From a virus, in the IMG/VR virus record IMGVR_UViG_3300037493_003257, positions 1 through 41,220 of that record: DNA of 41,220 nucleotides, one strand, 5' to 3'. The translations under genes and the position numbers were made by a program. This document shows positions 1 through 9,082 of this stretch, in pieces. How positions within the stretch are numbered: position 1 is the first letter of the stretch; each line of letters starts with the position of its first letter. Under the pieces are notes generated by a model. That model was not told where the DNA came from, searched no databases, and saw only the letters and a list, made by a program, of their open reading frames with translations.

Positions 1-194
1 GGGGCTGCTTGACGATCAAGAGGACTTGGTCGACGACGGCACCGGCGAGCCGGTCACGGTGCGCACGCGCACCGTCCACTTCGCCGCCGGCACGCTCACG
101 GCGGTCGAGGACGGCACCACAATACTGGTGGGCACCGACACGTACATTGTGCGCGGGCGGCCGATGCCGCGCGAGAACGGCGACATCCTCACCG
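1..194. repeat. Terminal direct repeat, left copy (circular-map overlap)
   Basis: These 194 bases are the same as 41027-41220 except at one position: G at 127, C at 41153. The repeat lies inside one open reading frame that is continuous only when the two ends are joined, so it is most simply the overlap of a circular assembly. A true short terminal repeat cannot be excluded from sequence alone. The mismatch is the third base of a Leu codon (CTG versus CTC) and is silent. Confidence 0.9.
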
Positions 195-220
195 TGCGCG
201 TGGCACAGGCGGCGCCGTGA
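2..220 (+). CDS. Head-tail connector protein, 3' part (continues from 40938-41220)
   Basis: This is the C-terminal part of a protein that starts at ATG 40938 near the right edge; position 1 is the third base of a Trp codon. Joining the edges gives a protein of about 102 residues. The visible part is a small beta-rich domain ending in a run of alternating hydrophobic residues (GDILTVRVAQAAP), typical of head-closure or head-tail joining proteins that sit between the portal and the tail. Position supports this: it follows the capsid and a small head-associated gene, and precedes the tail terminator candidate by a GTGA overlap. I infer the function from position, size and fold appearance; no diagnostic motif is present. 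Confidence 0.6.
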   Translation, partial: GLLDDQEDLVDDGTGEPVTVRTRTVHFAAGTLTAVEDGTTILVGTDTYIVRGRPMPRENGDILTVRVAQAAP

Positions 221-753
221 TCTTAGAGACGGTGCGCATCGTGGCCGATTGGCTGGGCAACGGCACGTACGGACTCAACGCCGTGCGGCTCTCGGTGCCG
301 AAAGACACCGACGTGACCGACTTTCCGGCCGTCACAATTATCGACTCGACCCGCGACGGGCGCGTGACGCGCGGGGGCGTGCCGAATCTACCGCTGACGT
401 TGTTTCCGGCGGTGCTCGTGACGCCGGCCGATCAGCCGATGGATCAAGCCAGCCCGGCGGTGCGGCCGTTCCCACCCGACGCCACGGTCACGGTGTTGGT
501 GCGCTACGCCACCCGCGAGATCGACACGGCGAAAGCGGAGCGCGACGCGAGCCAAACGATCAAGGCCATCTGGTGGCAGATGGGGCAGCTCTTGCTCACG
601 ACCGCCGGGGAGACCGCGCGGACGCGGGCGCAGGTGCAGCTCTACAGCATTCCCAGCATGCAAGCGGCGACCCTGTACGAGTCGTCTGATGACATCACCG
701 TCACGGGCGGGGTGCTGGTGACCTGCCGCGTGCGTTATTTGGGGCCAGTCTGA
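217..753 (+). CDS. Putative tail terminator / tail completion protein
   Basis: 178 residues, starting at GTG 217, which overlaps the previous stop (GTGA). It begins with a short helix (ETVRIVADWL) and contains alternating beta segments, a long helix around residues 105-125 (TAKAERDASQTIKAIWWQMG) and a final strand (GVLVTCRVRYLG). This alpha/beta layout, the length and the position between connector and tail tube resemble the lambda gpU/HK97 gp10-gp11 class that caps the tail and joins it to the head. Family assignment is inference from order and shape. It could alternatively be a second neck protein. Confidence 0.5.
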   Translation: MILETVRIVADWLGNGTYGLNAVRLSVPKDTDVTDFPAVTIIDSTRDGRVTRGGVPNLPLTLFPAVLVTPADQPMDQASPAVRPFPPDATVTVLVRYATREIDTAKAERDASQTIKAIWWQMGQLLLTTAGETARTRAQVQLYSIPSMQAATLYESSDDITVTGGVLVTCRVRYLGPV

Positions 754-899
754 TGCGTGACTATTTCGAGTACGTGACACCGGCCGGCGAGACTGTGCGC
801 GCGCCGTTCCCTGACGATCTCCCGCTCGCCAAGCGCGACGCGTTCATTGCGGCCGCCATCGCGGCGCACCTTCCGCCACCGACGAAAGACAAGAGGTAA
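753..899 (+). CDS. Small hypothetical protein in neck-tail cluster (48 aa)
   Basis: ATG 753 overlaps the preceding TGA (TGATG), and the frame is open to TAA at 897-899. The 48-residue product starts MRDYFEYVTPAGETVRAPFP, is Ala-rich in the middle (FIAAAIAAHL, probably a short helix) and ends in a Lys/Arg tail. I do not recognise it. The translational coupling and the fixed position between tail terminator and tube make a structural or assembly role likely, but nothing in the sequence names it. Confidence 0.6.
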   Translation: MRDYFEYVTPAGETVRAPFPDDLPLAKRDAFIAAAIAAHLPPPTKDKR

Positions 900-905
900 T
901 CACTC

Positions 906-1910
906 GTGCCCACTGCCGCGCGACTCAACCAGGTGATCGGCTACCTCGCCAAAGAGGAAGCCGACTACGGGACCGCCGAAACGCTCTCCAACAGCGCCGA
1001 CGGCATCAATCCGTACATCGGCGACGGCGACCCAGCCGCGCCGGAAAGCTACGACTACGTGTTCGATGGCAATATCGGCCGCGCCGCCGGCAACCTCGCG
1101 CCGCAGCGTCGCACGACGCCCAACGGCCGGTTTCGCACGGGTTCCGTGCAGGTGCTCCCGAAGGGCTTTGGCACGGCGTACAGCGCCGGCGTGTTCCCGC
1201 CGCGCGAAGTGCACCGCATGCTCAAGGGCTCGGGCCTCGACGCGACCTATTCCGCGTCGCCGACGCCGCAGTGGACCTACACGCCGACGCTCCACGGCAC
1301 CACGTTCACGTCGCTGACGCTCCGCCAGTTCGCGCAGGGCATGCAGTTCGACCAAGCCGGCGTGCTGTGCGATTGGTCCTTCGAGACGCAGGGCTTGGGC
1401 GTGCCGGTGTTCACGTTTAACTGGCGCGGCGTGGGCGTGCTGCCGACCGACGTGGCCACGCCAGCCATTACGATTGATTCGCCGTCGGTCATCCCGCCGG
1501 TGGCGTCTGCCATCGTGGGCAATATCGGCGCCTTCACCACGGCCACCATTCGGCGCGTGGCGTTCCGCTTGGGACGCAACGTCGAAACGGCGCGCGTGGC
1601 GCAGAACTTGGCGGGCGGCCATGCGGGCTTTATTCCCGGCGGCATCGCGCCCGAGCTGGAGTTGGAGATCGAGCGGCCGACGCTGGCCACGTTTAACGCC
1701 GAAAGCGAACTGGCGTCGGCCACGTCGCGCGCGGTCGATGTGACGTTCGGCGCGACGCAGTACAACCGCTGGAAGCTGTCCATGCCACAGGCGCAGCTCG
1801 TAAGCGTCGCGCCGGGTGCCGAAGGGTCGCTGGCTACGGTGGTGCTGACGTATCGCGGGTTTGCTTCGACGCCGACCACGAACGACGCCCTGTCGGTGTT
1901 GTTCAACTAG
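906..1910 (+). CDS. Major tail tube protein
   Basis: 334 residues from GTG 906. Tail tube subunits stack in rings to make the DNA conduit of a siphovirus tail. Sequence support: an N-terminal arm (residues 1-60), then a basic segment with RTTPNGRFRTGSVQVLPKG and REVHRMLKGSGLD around 95-140, a style common in siphoviral tube proteins, followed by beta-rich sequence to the C-terminus (final strand SLATVVLTYRGF). Position agrees: downstream of connector and terminator, upstream of the chaperone-like gene and the tape measure. It is the only sizeable candidate for tube in the window. No extra Ig-like domain is obvious. Confidence 0.75.
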   Translation: MPTAARLNQVIGYLAKEEADYGTAETLSNSADGINPYIGDGDPAAPESYDYVFDGNIGRAAGNLAPQRRTTPNGRFRTGSVQVLPKGFGTAYSAGVFPPREVHRMLKGSGLDATYSASPTPQWTYTPTLHGTTFTSLTLRQFAQGMQFDQAGVLCDWSFETQGLGVPVFTFNWRGVGVLPTDVATPAITIDSPSVIPPVASAIVGNIGAFTTATIRRVAFRLGRNVETARVAQNLAGGHAGFIPGGIAPELELEIERPTLATFNAESELASATSRAVDVTFGATQYNRWKLSMPQAQLVSVAPGAEGSLATVVLTYRGFASTPTTNDALSVLFN

Positions 1911-1912
1911 TC

Positions 1913-2602
1913 GTGCGCTACGACGCGGTCACCTGCACGCGCGCCGCGCGTCCGATCACGATCACGATCGGGCGCGCGTCAACGCGTCGCGGGTGGCGCG
2001 TGGTGTCGCGGTGGTGGATTCGGCACGCGCGGACGTGGCACGCCGCGCCGCTGTCGGTGCCGCAGATGCTGGCGCTGCAAGCGGTGGCGTCTGATCCGGT
2101 GGCGTACGTCATCACCATGATTACGACGCTCCGCACGGTGCTCCCGCGCCGCTGGCGGTATCGGTTCCTCGGTGATCCGGTGCGGCTGGTGCTGTCGCTA
2201 CCGCCCGACTTGGTGCCGGTGGTGCTGCGGGCGTTGGTCACGGCGCCAAGCGGCGACGACGTGAGCACGCAACGCCACGACGCCACCGAGGACGTACGGC
2301 GGGCGCAGCGGCGCGCGGTGCACGGGCAGGATGAACGCAGCGGCGGCGTGTCGCTGGCGATGGCGGCGCTCGGGGTCCGGTCGGTCTACGGCGACGCCTG
2401 GTACTTCAATCCCGAGCGGTGGCCGACGACCGACGGTTATGTGCCGTTCGCGGTGGCGCTCTCAGAGTACGCCGGCGTGCAAGCACTCGACGCGCGGCGC
2501 CGGTTGGAGTTTGCCGACGGGTACCACGTGGCGCACGCGAAGGACGCGGCGCGCATGCGGCGGCAACTTGAGCGGCTGGCCTACCCTCCGGAGGTGTGCT
2601 GA
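1913..2602 (+). CDS. Putative tail assembly chaperone
   Basis: 229 residues from GTG 1913, directly between tail tube and tape measure, where siphoviruses encode the chaperone that coats the tape measure (lambda gpG/gpGT). The N-terminus is basic and Trp/Arg-rich (TRRGWRVVSRWWIRHARTW), the middle is Leu/Val-rich, and the C-terminus is a charged helix (DALDARRRLEFADGYHVA region). Chaperones of this place are often made as two products by -1 frameshifting. I looked for a slippery heptamer and a continuing frame and saw neither, so this would be a single product. Function is inferred from position only. Confidence 0.45.
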   Translation: MRYDAVTCTRAARPITITIGRASTRRGWRVVSRWWIRHARTWHAAPLSVPQMLALQAVASDPVAYVITMITTLRTVLPRRWRYRFLGDPVRLVLSLPPDLVPVVLRALVTAPSGDDVSTQRHDATEDVRRAQRRAVHGQDERSGGVSLAMAALGVRSVYGDAWYFNPERWPTTDGYVPFAVALSEYAGVQALDARRRLEFADGYHVAHAKDAARMRRQLERLAYPPEVC

Positions 2603-5094
2603 TGGCGAAACGTGAGGTGACGGTCACGATTGCGGGCGAGGAAACGGTCTCGACGGCGGCCGACTCGGCCGCCGGATCGCTCAAGGGATTCGCGGGCAAG
2701 ATCCCCGGCTGGGCGGCGGGGCTCGCGCTGCTCAAAGTGGGATACGAAGCGGTTGCCAAGGCGATTGCGTTCGCGAAGGACTACGTGCTCGACAGCCTCG
2801 CGGCGTATGACCGATTTGAGCAAACACAGGCGAAGCTCGGGGCGCAGAGCAAGCTCACCGGCATCTCGCAGGACACGCTTCGCAAAAGCATGGAGCTGGG
2901 CCGGAAGGAGTTCGGGCTGTCCGAGCAGGTCGCGGCCGAAGCGGCTATCACGACCGGCAAGTACGCGACGCGCGCGGGCGACGCCACGTTGCAGAACAAT
3001 CTCCTCGCGGCCGCGCTCGACCTAGGCGCCGCCTCGGGGCTCGATGCCGCCGCCTCCATGGAGGCGCTGGAGCAAGGGCTCCGCGGACAAGATGAGGGCT
3101 TCGACAAGCTGCTCGGCAAGAATCCGTCGAGCATCTGGAAAGAGTTCGCCGACGCCAACGGCCTCGCGGTCGGCAAGATGACCGACACCGAAAAGCGCAT
3201 GGCGGAGCTCACGGCCGTCGTCGAGGCGGGCGGGCTGGTGATGGGCGCCTACGCCGGACGGCTCGAAACCGGCGCCGGCAAAAGCGAGAAGCTGAACCAA
3301 GCCATCGAGGAACAAAAGAAGCAATTCGGGCAAGCGATCCAGCCGCTCCGGATTTTCGTCACGCAGGGGCTCATCACGCTCGTGGACGTGCTCGGGCGCG
3401 CCGCGCTCGCGTTTGGTCGCGTGGCGAACGCCATCGGTGTGATCTTGGTCGGCGCCGTGGAAGCGGGGCGCAGCGTGGTCGGCGGCTTTGCGACCGCGCT
3501 CGGCAAGCTCACCGGCAATAAAGAGATGGAGGAGTGGGGCAAAACACAGGCGAACGCCTTCAGTGACTTCACGACCCAGCTCGGCAAGCTCGAAAAGAAG
3601 TACCTCACGACCGGCGACGCGGCCACCGAGAGCGCCGGCAAGCAAACGGCCGCCGTGAAGTCGGTACAGACGACCGCGAAGGCGGCCGCCGAAACGACCG
3701 AGCAGCAGGTGGACCGGCTCGGGAAGGTGCTCGACAGTAAGCTCGGAAAGCCGCTGGAGCTCGCCATCGGCATGACCGAAGGGGCGATCAAGCGGCTCGG
3801 GGATTCGGCGCGCGATCAGCTGCCGCCGGAAACGGCCGCCAAGTTCGCCGCGCACATGCAGACGCTCGCCGACCGCGCGGAAGAGGTGCGGGTCCGGTTG
3901 ACCGACACGAGCGGCGCGATTGAGACCGGGACGAAGAAAAGCGAAAACATGGGCAAGCAGGTCGAAGGCATCGCGCGCGCCGGATTGGACGCGGCGCAAG
4001 CCTTCGGCGTCATCAATGCCAGCGCAGCCTCGACGCTCACGTCAGTTATCAACATGGGCGAAGGGCTGGCGCGTGTGTCCGGTGGCGACCTGACGGCCAT
4101 CCCCGGCATCATCGCGTCGGCCGTCAATCTGATCGCGCAGCTCACCAGCGACGGCGGCCGGCGCAAGCTCATCACCGAGAATACGCGCGCCATGGATCGG
4201 CTGCGCACCGAGCTGGGGAATCTGTCGCTCAACGTGACGGGCGAGGACTTTGGTAAGATTGAGGACGCGCTCCGCGAGGTGCTGCCGCGGATTCAAGGCG
4301 GACGCGGCGCGGCGAATACGACCGACATCATGAACGCGCTGCTCAAGCGCGGCATGAACATGGGCGACCTGAAAAACCTCGCCGACCAGTTGGGCATCCG
4401 GATCTATTCCGATTCGGGCGCGTTGAGCGTGGACGGCATCCGGCAACTGTTCCAAGCCATGGGCATGGTGGAGCTGGGCAAGTTCGGGCAGGACTTCCAG
4501 AGCCAACGACAGGCCACGATGGCGGGCTTCGATGTGAACGCGACGACCGACGTGGGGCAGATTCAAGCGCTCGGGCAGTTGGGCGGCCGCTTTGCCTCCG
4601 CGCTCTCGGGCGTCGTCGATGCCAACGACCTCGCCGGCTCACGCTCACGCTTGGCGGCGCTGTTCCAGCGCATGAACGACGGCGGGCTGTCGGCCTCGGA
4701 ATTGGGCGGACTCACCGGAACCGAGTTCCTCGACTTCATCACCGATATTATCGGCCGCATCGACCGCTTGACGCCAGGCGGCACCACGGGCACCACTGGG
4801 TCCGGCGTGACGGTCGGCACCGGCACCGGCGGCACGGTCACCGTACCGGCGGACTCCATCCAATCCGTGATCGGCGCCATGAACAGCAACTTGGGCGCCA
4901 TCCTCACGACGCACACGGATCTCCACACGCGGGTCGCCACGGCCACCGAGGCCAGCGCCGCGTGGCTGCAATCCATCGACGGCAAGATGGACCGCTTGAT
5001 CGCCGTGAGTACGAGCGTCAACGGCACCGACGAGGCGCTCGAGGACCGGCGCTTTGCGTTGGGCATCCAGCAGGGTCGAGGGCCGACGTTTTGA
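2602..5094 (+). CDS. Tail tape measure protein
   Basis: 830 residues; it sets tail length and is threaded through the tube. The start is ATG 2602, which overlaps the previous TGA and has GGAGG 7 bases upstream; a GTG six bases earlier is less likely. Visible features are an N-terminal hydrophobic stretch (about residues 32-55, GWAAGLALLKVGYEAVAKAI), a long helical, Ala-rich region, a second hydrophobic segment (about 250-300, LRIFVTQGLITLVDVLGRAA), coiled-coil-like charged helices, and a Gly/Thr-rich linker near residue 730 (GGTTGTTGSGVTVGTGTGG). It is the longest reading frame in the window, as expected. No lytic transglycosylase or peptidase motif is evident. It overlaps the hub gene by TTGA. 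Confidence 0.85.
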   Translation: MAKREVTVTIAGEETVSTAADSAAGSLKGFAGKIPGWAAGLALLKVGYEAVAKAIAFAKDYVLDSLAAYDRFEQTQAKLGAQSKLTGISQDTLRKSMELGRKEFGLSEQVAAEAAITTGKYATRAGDATLQNNLLAAALDLGAASGLDAAASMEALEQGLRGQDEGFDKLLGKNPSSIWKEFADANGLAVGKMTDTEKRMAELTAVVEAGGLVMGAYAGRLETGAGKSEKLNQAIEEQKKQFGQAIQPLRIFVTQGLITLVDVLGRAALAFGRVANAIGVILVGAVEAGRSVVGGFATALGKLTGNKEMEEWGKTQANAFSDFTTQLGKLEKKYLTTGDAATESAGKQTAAVKSVQTTAKAAAETTEQQVDRLGKVLDSKLGKPLELAIGMTEGAIKRLGDSARDQLPPETAAKFAAHMQTLADRAEEVRVRLTDTSGAIETGTKKSENMGKQVEGIARAGLDAAQAFGVINASAASTLTSVINMGEGLARVSGGDLTAIPGIIASAVNLIAQLTSDGGRRKLITENTRAMDRLRTELGNLSLNVTGEDFGKIEDALREVLPRIQGGRGAANTTDIMNALLKRGMNMGDLKNLADQLGIRIYSDSGALSVDGIRQLFQAMGMVELGKFGQDFQSQRQATMAGFDVNATTDVGQIQALGQLGGRFASALSGVVDANDLAGSRSRLAALFQRMNDGGLSASELGGLTGTEFLDFITDIIGRIDRLTPGGTTGTTGSGVTVGTGTGGTVTVPADSIQSVIGAMNSNLGAILTTHTDLHTRVATATEASAAWLQSIDGKMDRLIAVSTSVNGTDEALEDRRFALGIQQGRGPTF

Positions 5095-7367
5095 GCGCGA
5101 TTCTGCAACTGTGGGACGCGCCAAGCTGCGAGCCCGGGGCGGTGTGCTTGGGCGTGCTGTCGCCATGGGTGTCGGCCACGGGCAGCGAGGCCGTGGGCAC
5201 GCCGGCCGCGCTCCGCGTGGTGGTGCCGCGCGAGGTCGCTGACGCGGTCGCGCTCGCGGACGGCCAGTGCATCCGCGTGGTAAGTCAGAGCCGTGGCGAA
5301 CAGTGGTGGGTGGTGCAACAGGTGACCGACAGCGACGGCGACGCGGGCGCGGTGACCGTCACGGCGGGACCGCTCCGGACGCTGCTCACGGTGCGCGGGC
5401 TGGTGCGCACGACGGCCGCCGGCTCGCCCTCCTACCGGCTCACGCCGGGGCCGGCCACGGTCACGACCCTGCTGAATACGCTCGTGCTCACCAACCTGTC
5501 CGACGACGGCCTCACGTGGCTCTCGCTTGGCACCATCGACGCCACGGCGGTGCTCGACTTGGGCACGCTGGACCGCGTGACGCGCGCGGGCGTGTTGGAG
5601 CGCATCGAGCAAGCGACGGGCCACACGGCGCGGCTTCGCGCGTTAACGTCGGGGGGCGTGCTGACGGGCTTCGCCATCGACGTGGTGGACGACGTGGCGG
5701 CGGGTCTTGATACGGTGCCGCTCTCCGTGGGCGCCGGCGTGGCGCAGCTCTCGCGCACGCGCGACGCCCTCCGCGCGGCGACGGTGGCCCTCCCCTTTTC
5801 CGCGACCGGCCAGCCGATGGACGGGTGCGAATGGGTGATCGACAGCGTGACGGGTGCGGGTCCGGCATGGATCGCGCTCCGCGATCCGGACGCGGGGCTG
5901 CCGTTCCCGATCCGCGAGGACGACCAGCTGAACGGGTACCGCATCGTGCAGCGCGACGGCACGCAGACGGTTATCACAGACAGCCGATCCAGCGACAGCG
6001 CGGCGCAGGTGTCCACGGTCGGCACGCTCGCGGCGGGGCAGCGGGTCACGATCCTGACCGCGGGGGGCGTCGTGGCGCCGCAGTCGGTGACGACGCCGGC
6101 AGGGCTGGCGGGACCGCGCGGCATCCTCACCGGCACGGTGGTCACGAGCACGACCGATGCGCGGCGCAACGCGGTGGCGAATCCCGTGATGGCCACGTGG
6201 TCGAGCTTGACGGCGGCCACGGATTGGACGCACAACCAAGGCACGGCCGGATCGCCGATTGAGTTTCAACGGTACGCTAGGACAACGCCGACGACGTGGA
6301 CGGCCAACATCAGCCAAGTGATCACGAACGGCGTGGCGTACACGTCGTTGACGTTCACGGGCGCGACGGCCAATAGCATCGTATTCCGCGGTGAGCGGGT
6401 GAACGTGCTTTCGCTCGGCGTCTTTTCGTTTCAGGTGACGCTCAACGCTACGGTGCAAGCCAACGGCTCGGGCGCGGGCACGATCACCTTCGCGTCAGCC
6501 ACGGCACCGGCCACGATCCCGCTCGGCGACGGTACGTTGTCGCTCGTGTCCACGTCAACGCACGCGCAGCGGCCGGCGGCGTTCCCGTCCGAAGGGGCGG
6601 CGGCCGGCGCCGATGTGATGCGGATGGGGTTCGGCTGGACCTTCCACGGATCGGGCGGTTCGCCGGTGCTCAACACGGATCCGCGTGTGGAAAATACCGC
6701 GACGCTCATTCCGTACGACGCGGCGCGGCCGTTCCTGAATCTGCGCGCGGGGTTCACGGTCAAGAACTTCGACGCGAACGTGTTTAACGACTCGCTTGGC
6801 AACTACATGCCGGCGGTCGCGCTCATCGAACCGGGCGGTACCTACGGCATCGTGCGCGCCTCGGCCCAAGCGGCGGGCACGGTGCCCGGCTTCTCCACGG
6901 CGCACGTGGAGGCGACGTGTTCCCTGCAAATGACGGCCGCGCTCACGGTGCGGGCGGCGGCCTACTCCGCCAGCTCGCTCACGCCAACGGGCGCCGCCGT
7001 GAGCACCAGCGGCCTGACGTACCTCCGCTGGGTCTCCATGTGGCTCGCCGCCTCCGCCGACGAGACGCCGATGGGCGTGATGGCCGTATCGGGCAGTAAC
7101 GCCATGTGGCACCGCGCGCAGGACGTGTTACAGACGACGGCCACGGGCACGCGGTACGCCGTGCGCGGCATCGACCTTGAGCGGCTCGTGTCGGAGGTGG
7201 GCGCCCTGTCGCTCGGGCAACGCGTCCGGCTCCGCGCGCCGCGCATCGGGGTGGACGCCACGGTGGCCATCGTGAAACTGGACTACGATTTCGCGGCCAC
7301 GGAAACGCTGGCCGCCGAGCTGGGCGTAATTGCGCCCCGGCTCACGCAAGCGACGGTCGCCCTGTGA
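5091..7367 (+). CDS. Tail hub / tail-associated protein with inserted beta domain
   Basis: 758 residues if translation starts at TTG 5091, which overlaps the tape-measure stop; no closer ATG or GTG suits. Residues 1-345 look like a baseplate hub (gp27/Gp37-like) with alternating strands and a segment rich in TVTTLLNTLV. The last 75 residues (LSLGQRVRLRAP to the end, with VAIVKLDYDF) match the closing domain usual in such hubs. Residues about 355-680 are an insertion of Ser/Thr/Gly-rich beta sequence containing two likely carbohydrate-binding sandwiches (after ARRNAVANPVMATWSS). I infer hub with host-binding insert. The gene precedes rather than follows the Dit-like gene. Confidence 0.6.
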   Translation: MSAILQLWDAPSCEPGAVCLGVLSPWVSATGSEAVGTPAALRVVVPREVADAVALADGQCIRVVSQSRGEQWWVVQQVTDSDGDAGAVTVTAGPLRTLLTVRGLVRTTAAGSPSYRLTPGPATVTTLLNTLVLTNLSDDGLTWLSLGTIDATAVLDLGTLDRVTRAGVLERIEQATGHTARLRALTSGGVLTGFAIDVVDDVAAGLDTVPLSVGAGVAQLSRTRDALRAATVALPFSATGQPMDGCEWVIDSVTGAGPAWIALRDPDAGLPFPIREDDQLNGYRIVQRDGTQTVITDSRSSDSAAQVSTVGTLAAGQRVTILTAGGVVAPQSVTTPAGLAGPRGILTGTVVTSTTDARRNAVANPVMATWSSLTAATDWTHNQGTAGSPIEFQRYARTTPTTWTANISQVITNGVAYTSLTFTGATANSIVFRGERVNVLSLGVFSFQVTLNATVQANGSGAGTITFASATAPATIPLGDGTLSLVSTSTHAQRPAAFPSEGAAAGADVMRMGFGWTFHGSGGSPVLNTDPRVENTATLIPYDAARPFLNLRAGFTVKNFDANVFNDSLGNYMPAVALIEPGGTYGIVRASAQAAGTVPGFSTAHVEATCSLQMTAALTVRAAAYSASSLTPTGAAVSTSGLTYLRWVSMWLAASADETPMGVMAVSGSNAMWHRAQDVLQTTATGTRYAVRGIDLERLVSEVGALSLGQRVRLRAPRIGVDATVAIVKLDYDFAATETLAAELGVIAPRLTQATVAL

Positions 7368-7377
7368 GGAAAACGCG

Positions 7378-8166
7378 ATGCTAGTCTGGCTCAACGACCG
7401 ACCGCTCACCGACACGGTGCGGGATGTGTTCACCATCGAAGGGCACGTGGCGCCGCCGGTTGCGGTGCGCACCGTGCAACCGGTCGCCAACGCGGCGGCG
7501 GTGTGGGGCACGGGCGCGAGCGTCGCACCGCGCGAGATCCGGATCGTGCTCGACGTGTGGCCCGACACGGTGGTCGAACGCGCCACGGTCATGGACACGC
7601 TCACGCGGCGCGCCGGCGGGTTGCGGCTCGTGCGCGTGCAGGACAGTCCGACGCGCGAGCAGTGGGCGCACCTGACGGCCGTGGGGGTAGAGTATTACCA
7701 CCAAGCGATCCCGCGGTGCGTGGTCACGCTGCAATTCACGGCGCTCGACCCGACACGCTACGAGTGCCAGGCGCGGGTCGTCGCGCTCTCCACCGCCCGG
7801 ACGGCTATCTCGGTGGGGACGATGCCATCGGCGCCGCTGGTGTGGATCTACGGCGCGTCGCCCTCGGTGGTTAATCCGGTCGTCATCGTGCGCACGGCGA
7901 GCGGCGACGAGTCGCACCGGCTCACGTTGGCCGGCACGCTGGCCACCAACGACGCGCTGCTCCTAGACACGGCGACGCAGACCATCACGCGGTACGTGGC
8001 GGGCGTCGTGCAGACGGGCGCCAACAGCGGGAACGCGTGGCTCGTGTCGGGCGAGTTTCCGACGATCGACCCGACCGACAGCGCGGCCGGCGACGGCATC
8101 ACGGTCGAGCTCACAAGCACGTCGGGCACGCCGACGGGGCTCTTGCTCATGACAAGGGGGTACTAG
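7378..8166 (+). CDS. Distal tail (Dit-like) protein
   Basis: 262 residues from ATG 7378, with GAGGA 7 bases upstream. Dit proteins form a ring at the tail tip that links tube and hub. Support: the N-terminal half (residues about 1-125) has the Dit N-domain style, with VFTIEGHV, IRIVLDVWPD and VVTLQFTALDPTRYE, the last a common ending of the ring-forming domain. The C-terminal half is a beta-sandwich-like extension (VWIYGASPSVVNPVVIV onward), as in Dit proteins with galectin-like domains. It lies between the hub and a lectin-like protein, all probable tail-tip parts. The identification is by sequence style and context. Confidence 0.6.
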   Translation: MLVWLNDRPLTDTVRDVFTIEGHVAPPVAVRTVQPVANAAAVWGTGASVAPREIRIVLDVWPDTVVERATVMDTLTRRAGGLRLVRVQDSPTREQWAHLTAVGVEYYHQAIPRCVVTLQFTALDPTRYECQARVVALSTARTAISVGTMPSAPLVWIYGASPSVVNPVVIVRTASGDESHRLTLAGTLATNDALLLDTATQTITRYVAGVVQTGANSGNAWLVSGEFPTIDPTDSAAGDGITVELTSTSGTPTGLLLMTRGY

Positions 8167-8903
8167 TGGCGATCCGCGCACCATATCCGGCCACACTGGC
8201 GCGCCGCGCGGTCTCGCCGACGCTCGTGTCGGCCTGTCTGTTCCGCTGGGCGGGCCGCTGGGGGTCGCTCGACGCGATCACGGGGCAGACCGCGACGCTC
8301 ACGCGCGCGAGTACGGCCACGGCGATCGACAGCCTCGGGGTGACCTATACCGCGGGGCACAGCATGCCGCGCTGGGAAGTGCGCTCGGAACAGCTCGGAA
8401 TCCGACTCGGAGCCGATGACCTGACGTGGCCCGCGAACTGGGTGCCGCAGACGCTCACGGCGGCCGTGGTCATCAACGAACAGGGCACGCGCACCACGTC
8501 GGGCGCGGGGCTGCTCTACGTCGGCAACGCGGGGCAGACCGGGGCGCGGCTCGTGATCGACGCGAGCAGCAACCAGTACCGCGCGACCATCCACAACGGC
8601 ACGACCTCGCAGAGCGTGAGCGTGGCCACGGGCACGCCGACCACGGGGCAGATGGCCACGGTGGCCGTGCAGCTGGAGGACACGGGCGGCAGCCAGCGGG
8701 TGCGGCTGCTGCTCCGCGTGGCGGGCGTGGACACGATCACGGCGTGGTCCTCCACGGTCACGCGCGCGGCGACGTGGGGCGCGTCGAGCGCGGTCCGGCT
8801 CAACCGCGTGGGCAGCGCGGGGACACAGGGGTCCACGTGGGTGCGGGATGTCACCGTGGTCGCGGGGCTGCTGTCGCTCGACGACGTGGCGGAGCGGTTG
8901 TGA
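8166..8903 (+). CDS. LamG/concanavalin-like tail-tip protein
   Basis: 245 residues from GTG 8166, overlapping the TAG of the Dit-like gene. The sequence reads as a lectin-type jelly roll: repeated amphipathic strands, GLLYVGNAGQTGARLVIDA, YRATIHNGTTSQSV, QMATVAVQLED, QRVRLLLRVAGVD and a closing WVRDVTVVAGLLSLDDVAERL, the ending seen in many LamG-like phage proteins. This fold binds glycans or protein surfaces, so a role in host recognition at the tail tip is plausible. That role is inference; there is no catalytic motif. It is co-transcribed with Dit and the 57-residue gene downstream (GTGA overlap). Confidence 0.55.
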   Translation: MAIRAPYPATLARRAVSPTLVSACLFRWAGRWGSLDAITGQTATLTRASTATAIDSLGVTYTAGHSMPRWEVRSEQLGIRLGADDLTWPANWVPQTLTAAVVINEQGTRTTSGAGLLYVGNAGQTGARLVIDASSNQYRATIHNGTTSQSVSVATGTPTTGQMATVAVQLEDTGGSQRVRLLLRVAGVDTITAWSSTVTRAATWGASSAVRLNRVGSAGTQGSTWVRDVTVVAGLLSLDDVAERL

Positions 8904-9073
8904 TCGCGGTGCTGGCGTCGTCCGACGGGGCGCTCATTGCGTGGGCGCCGACGGTGGCGGGGCTGCCGCCGATCCCGGCGCGGAGCATCGTGCGCGAGCT
9001 CGCCGAGTGGGACGCGGCGCCGTTACCGCCGTGGGTGTGGAGCGCGGCGGCGGTCACGTGGGTGCTGCCATGA
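8900..9073 (+). CDS. Small hypothetical protein at tail/lysis border (57 aa)
   Basis: GTG 8900 overlaps the stop of the lectin-like gene (GTGA). The 57-residue product has a hydrophobic N-terminus (IAVLASSDGALIAWAPTVAG), a proline pair region (GLPPIPARS) and a C-terminus with PLPPWVWSAAAVTWVLP. Small proteins of this type often end the tail-tip operon in siphoviruses. I do not recognise a family; a structural accessory role is a guess from position. The coupling overlap is the main support for its being real. Confidence 0.5.
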   Translation: MIAVLASSDGALIAWAPTVAGLPPIPARSIVRELAEWDAAPLPPWVWSAAAVTWVLP

Positions 9074-9082
9074 CCGGCGCGG

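Noticed and set aside
1913-2602. Programmed frameshift in the chaperone-like gene
   Set aside because: No slippery heptamer or suitable overlapping continuation was found.
3022-3999. Long reverse-strand open frames, here and in other tail genes
   Set aside because: They mirror the strong third-base G+C bias of the + strand genes; no recognisable motifs, and every supported gene is on the + strand.
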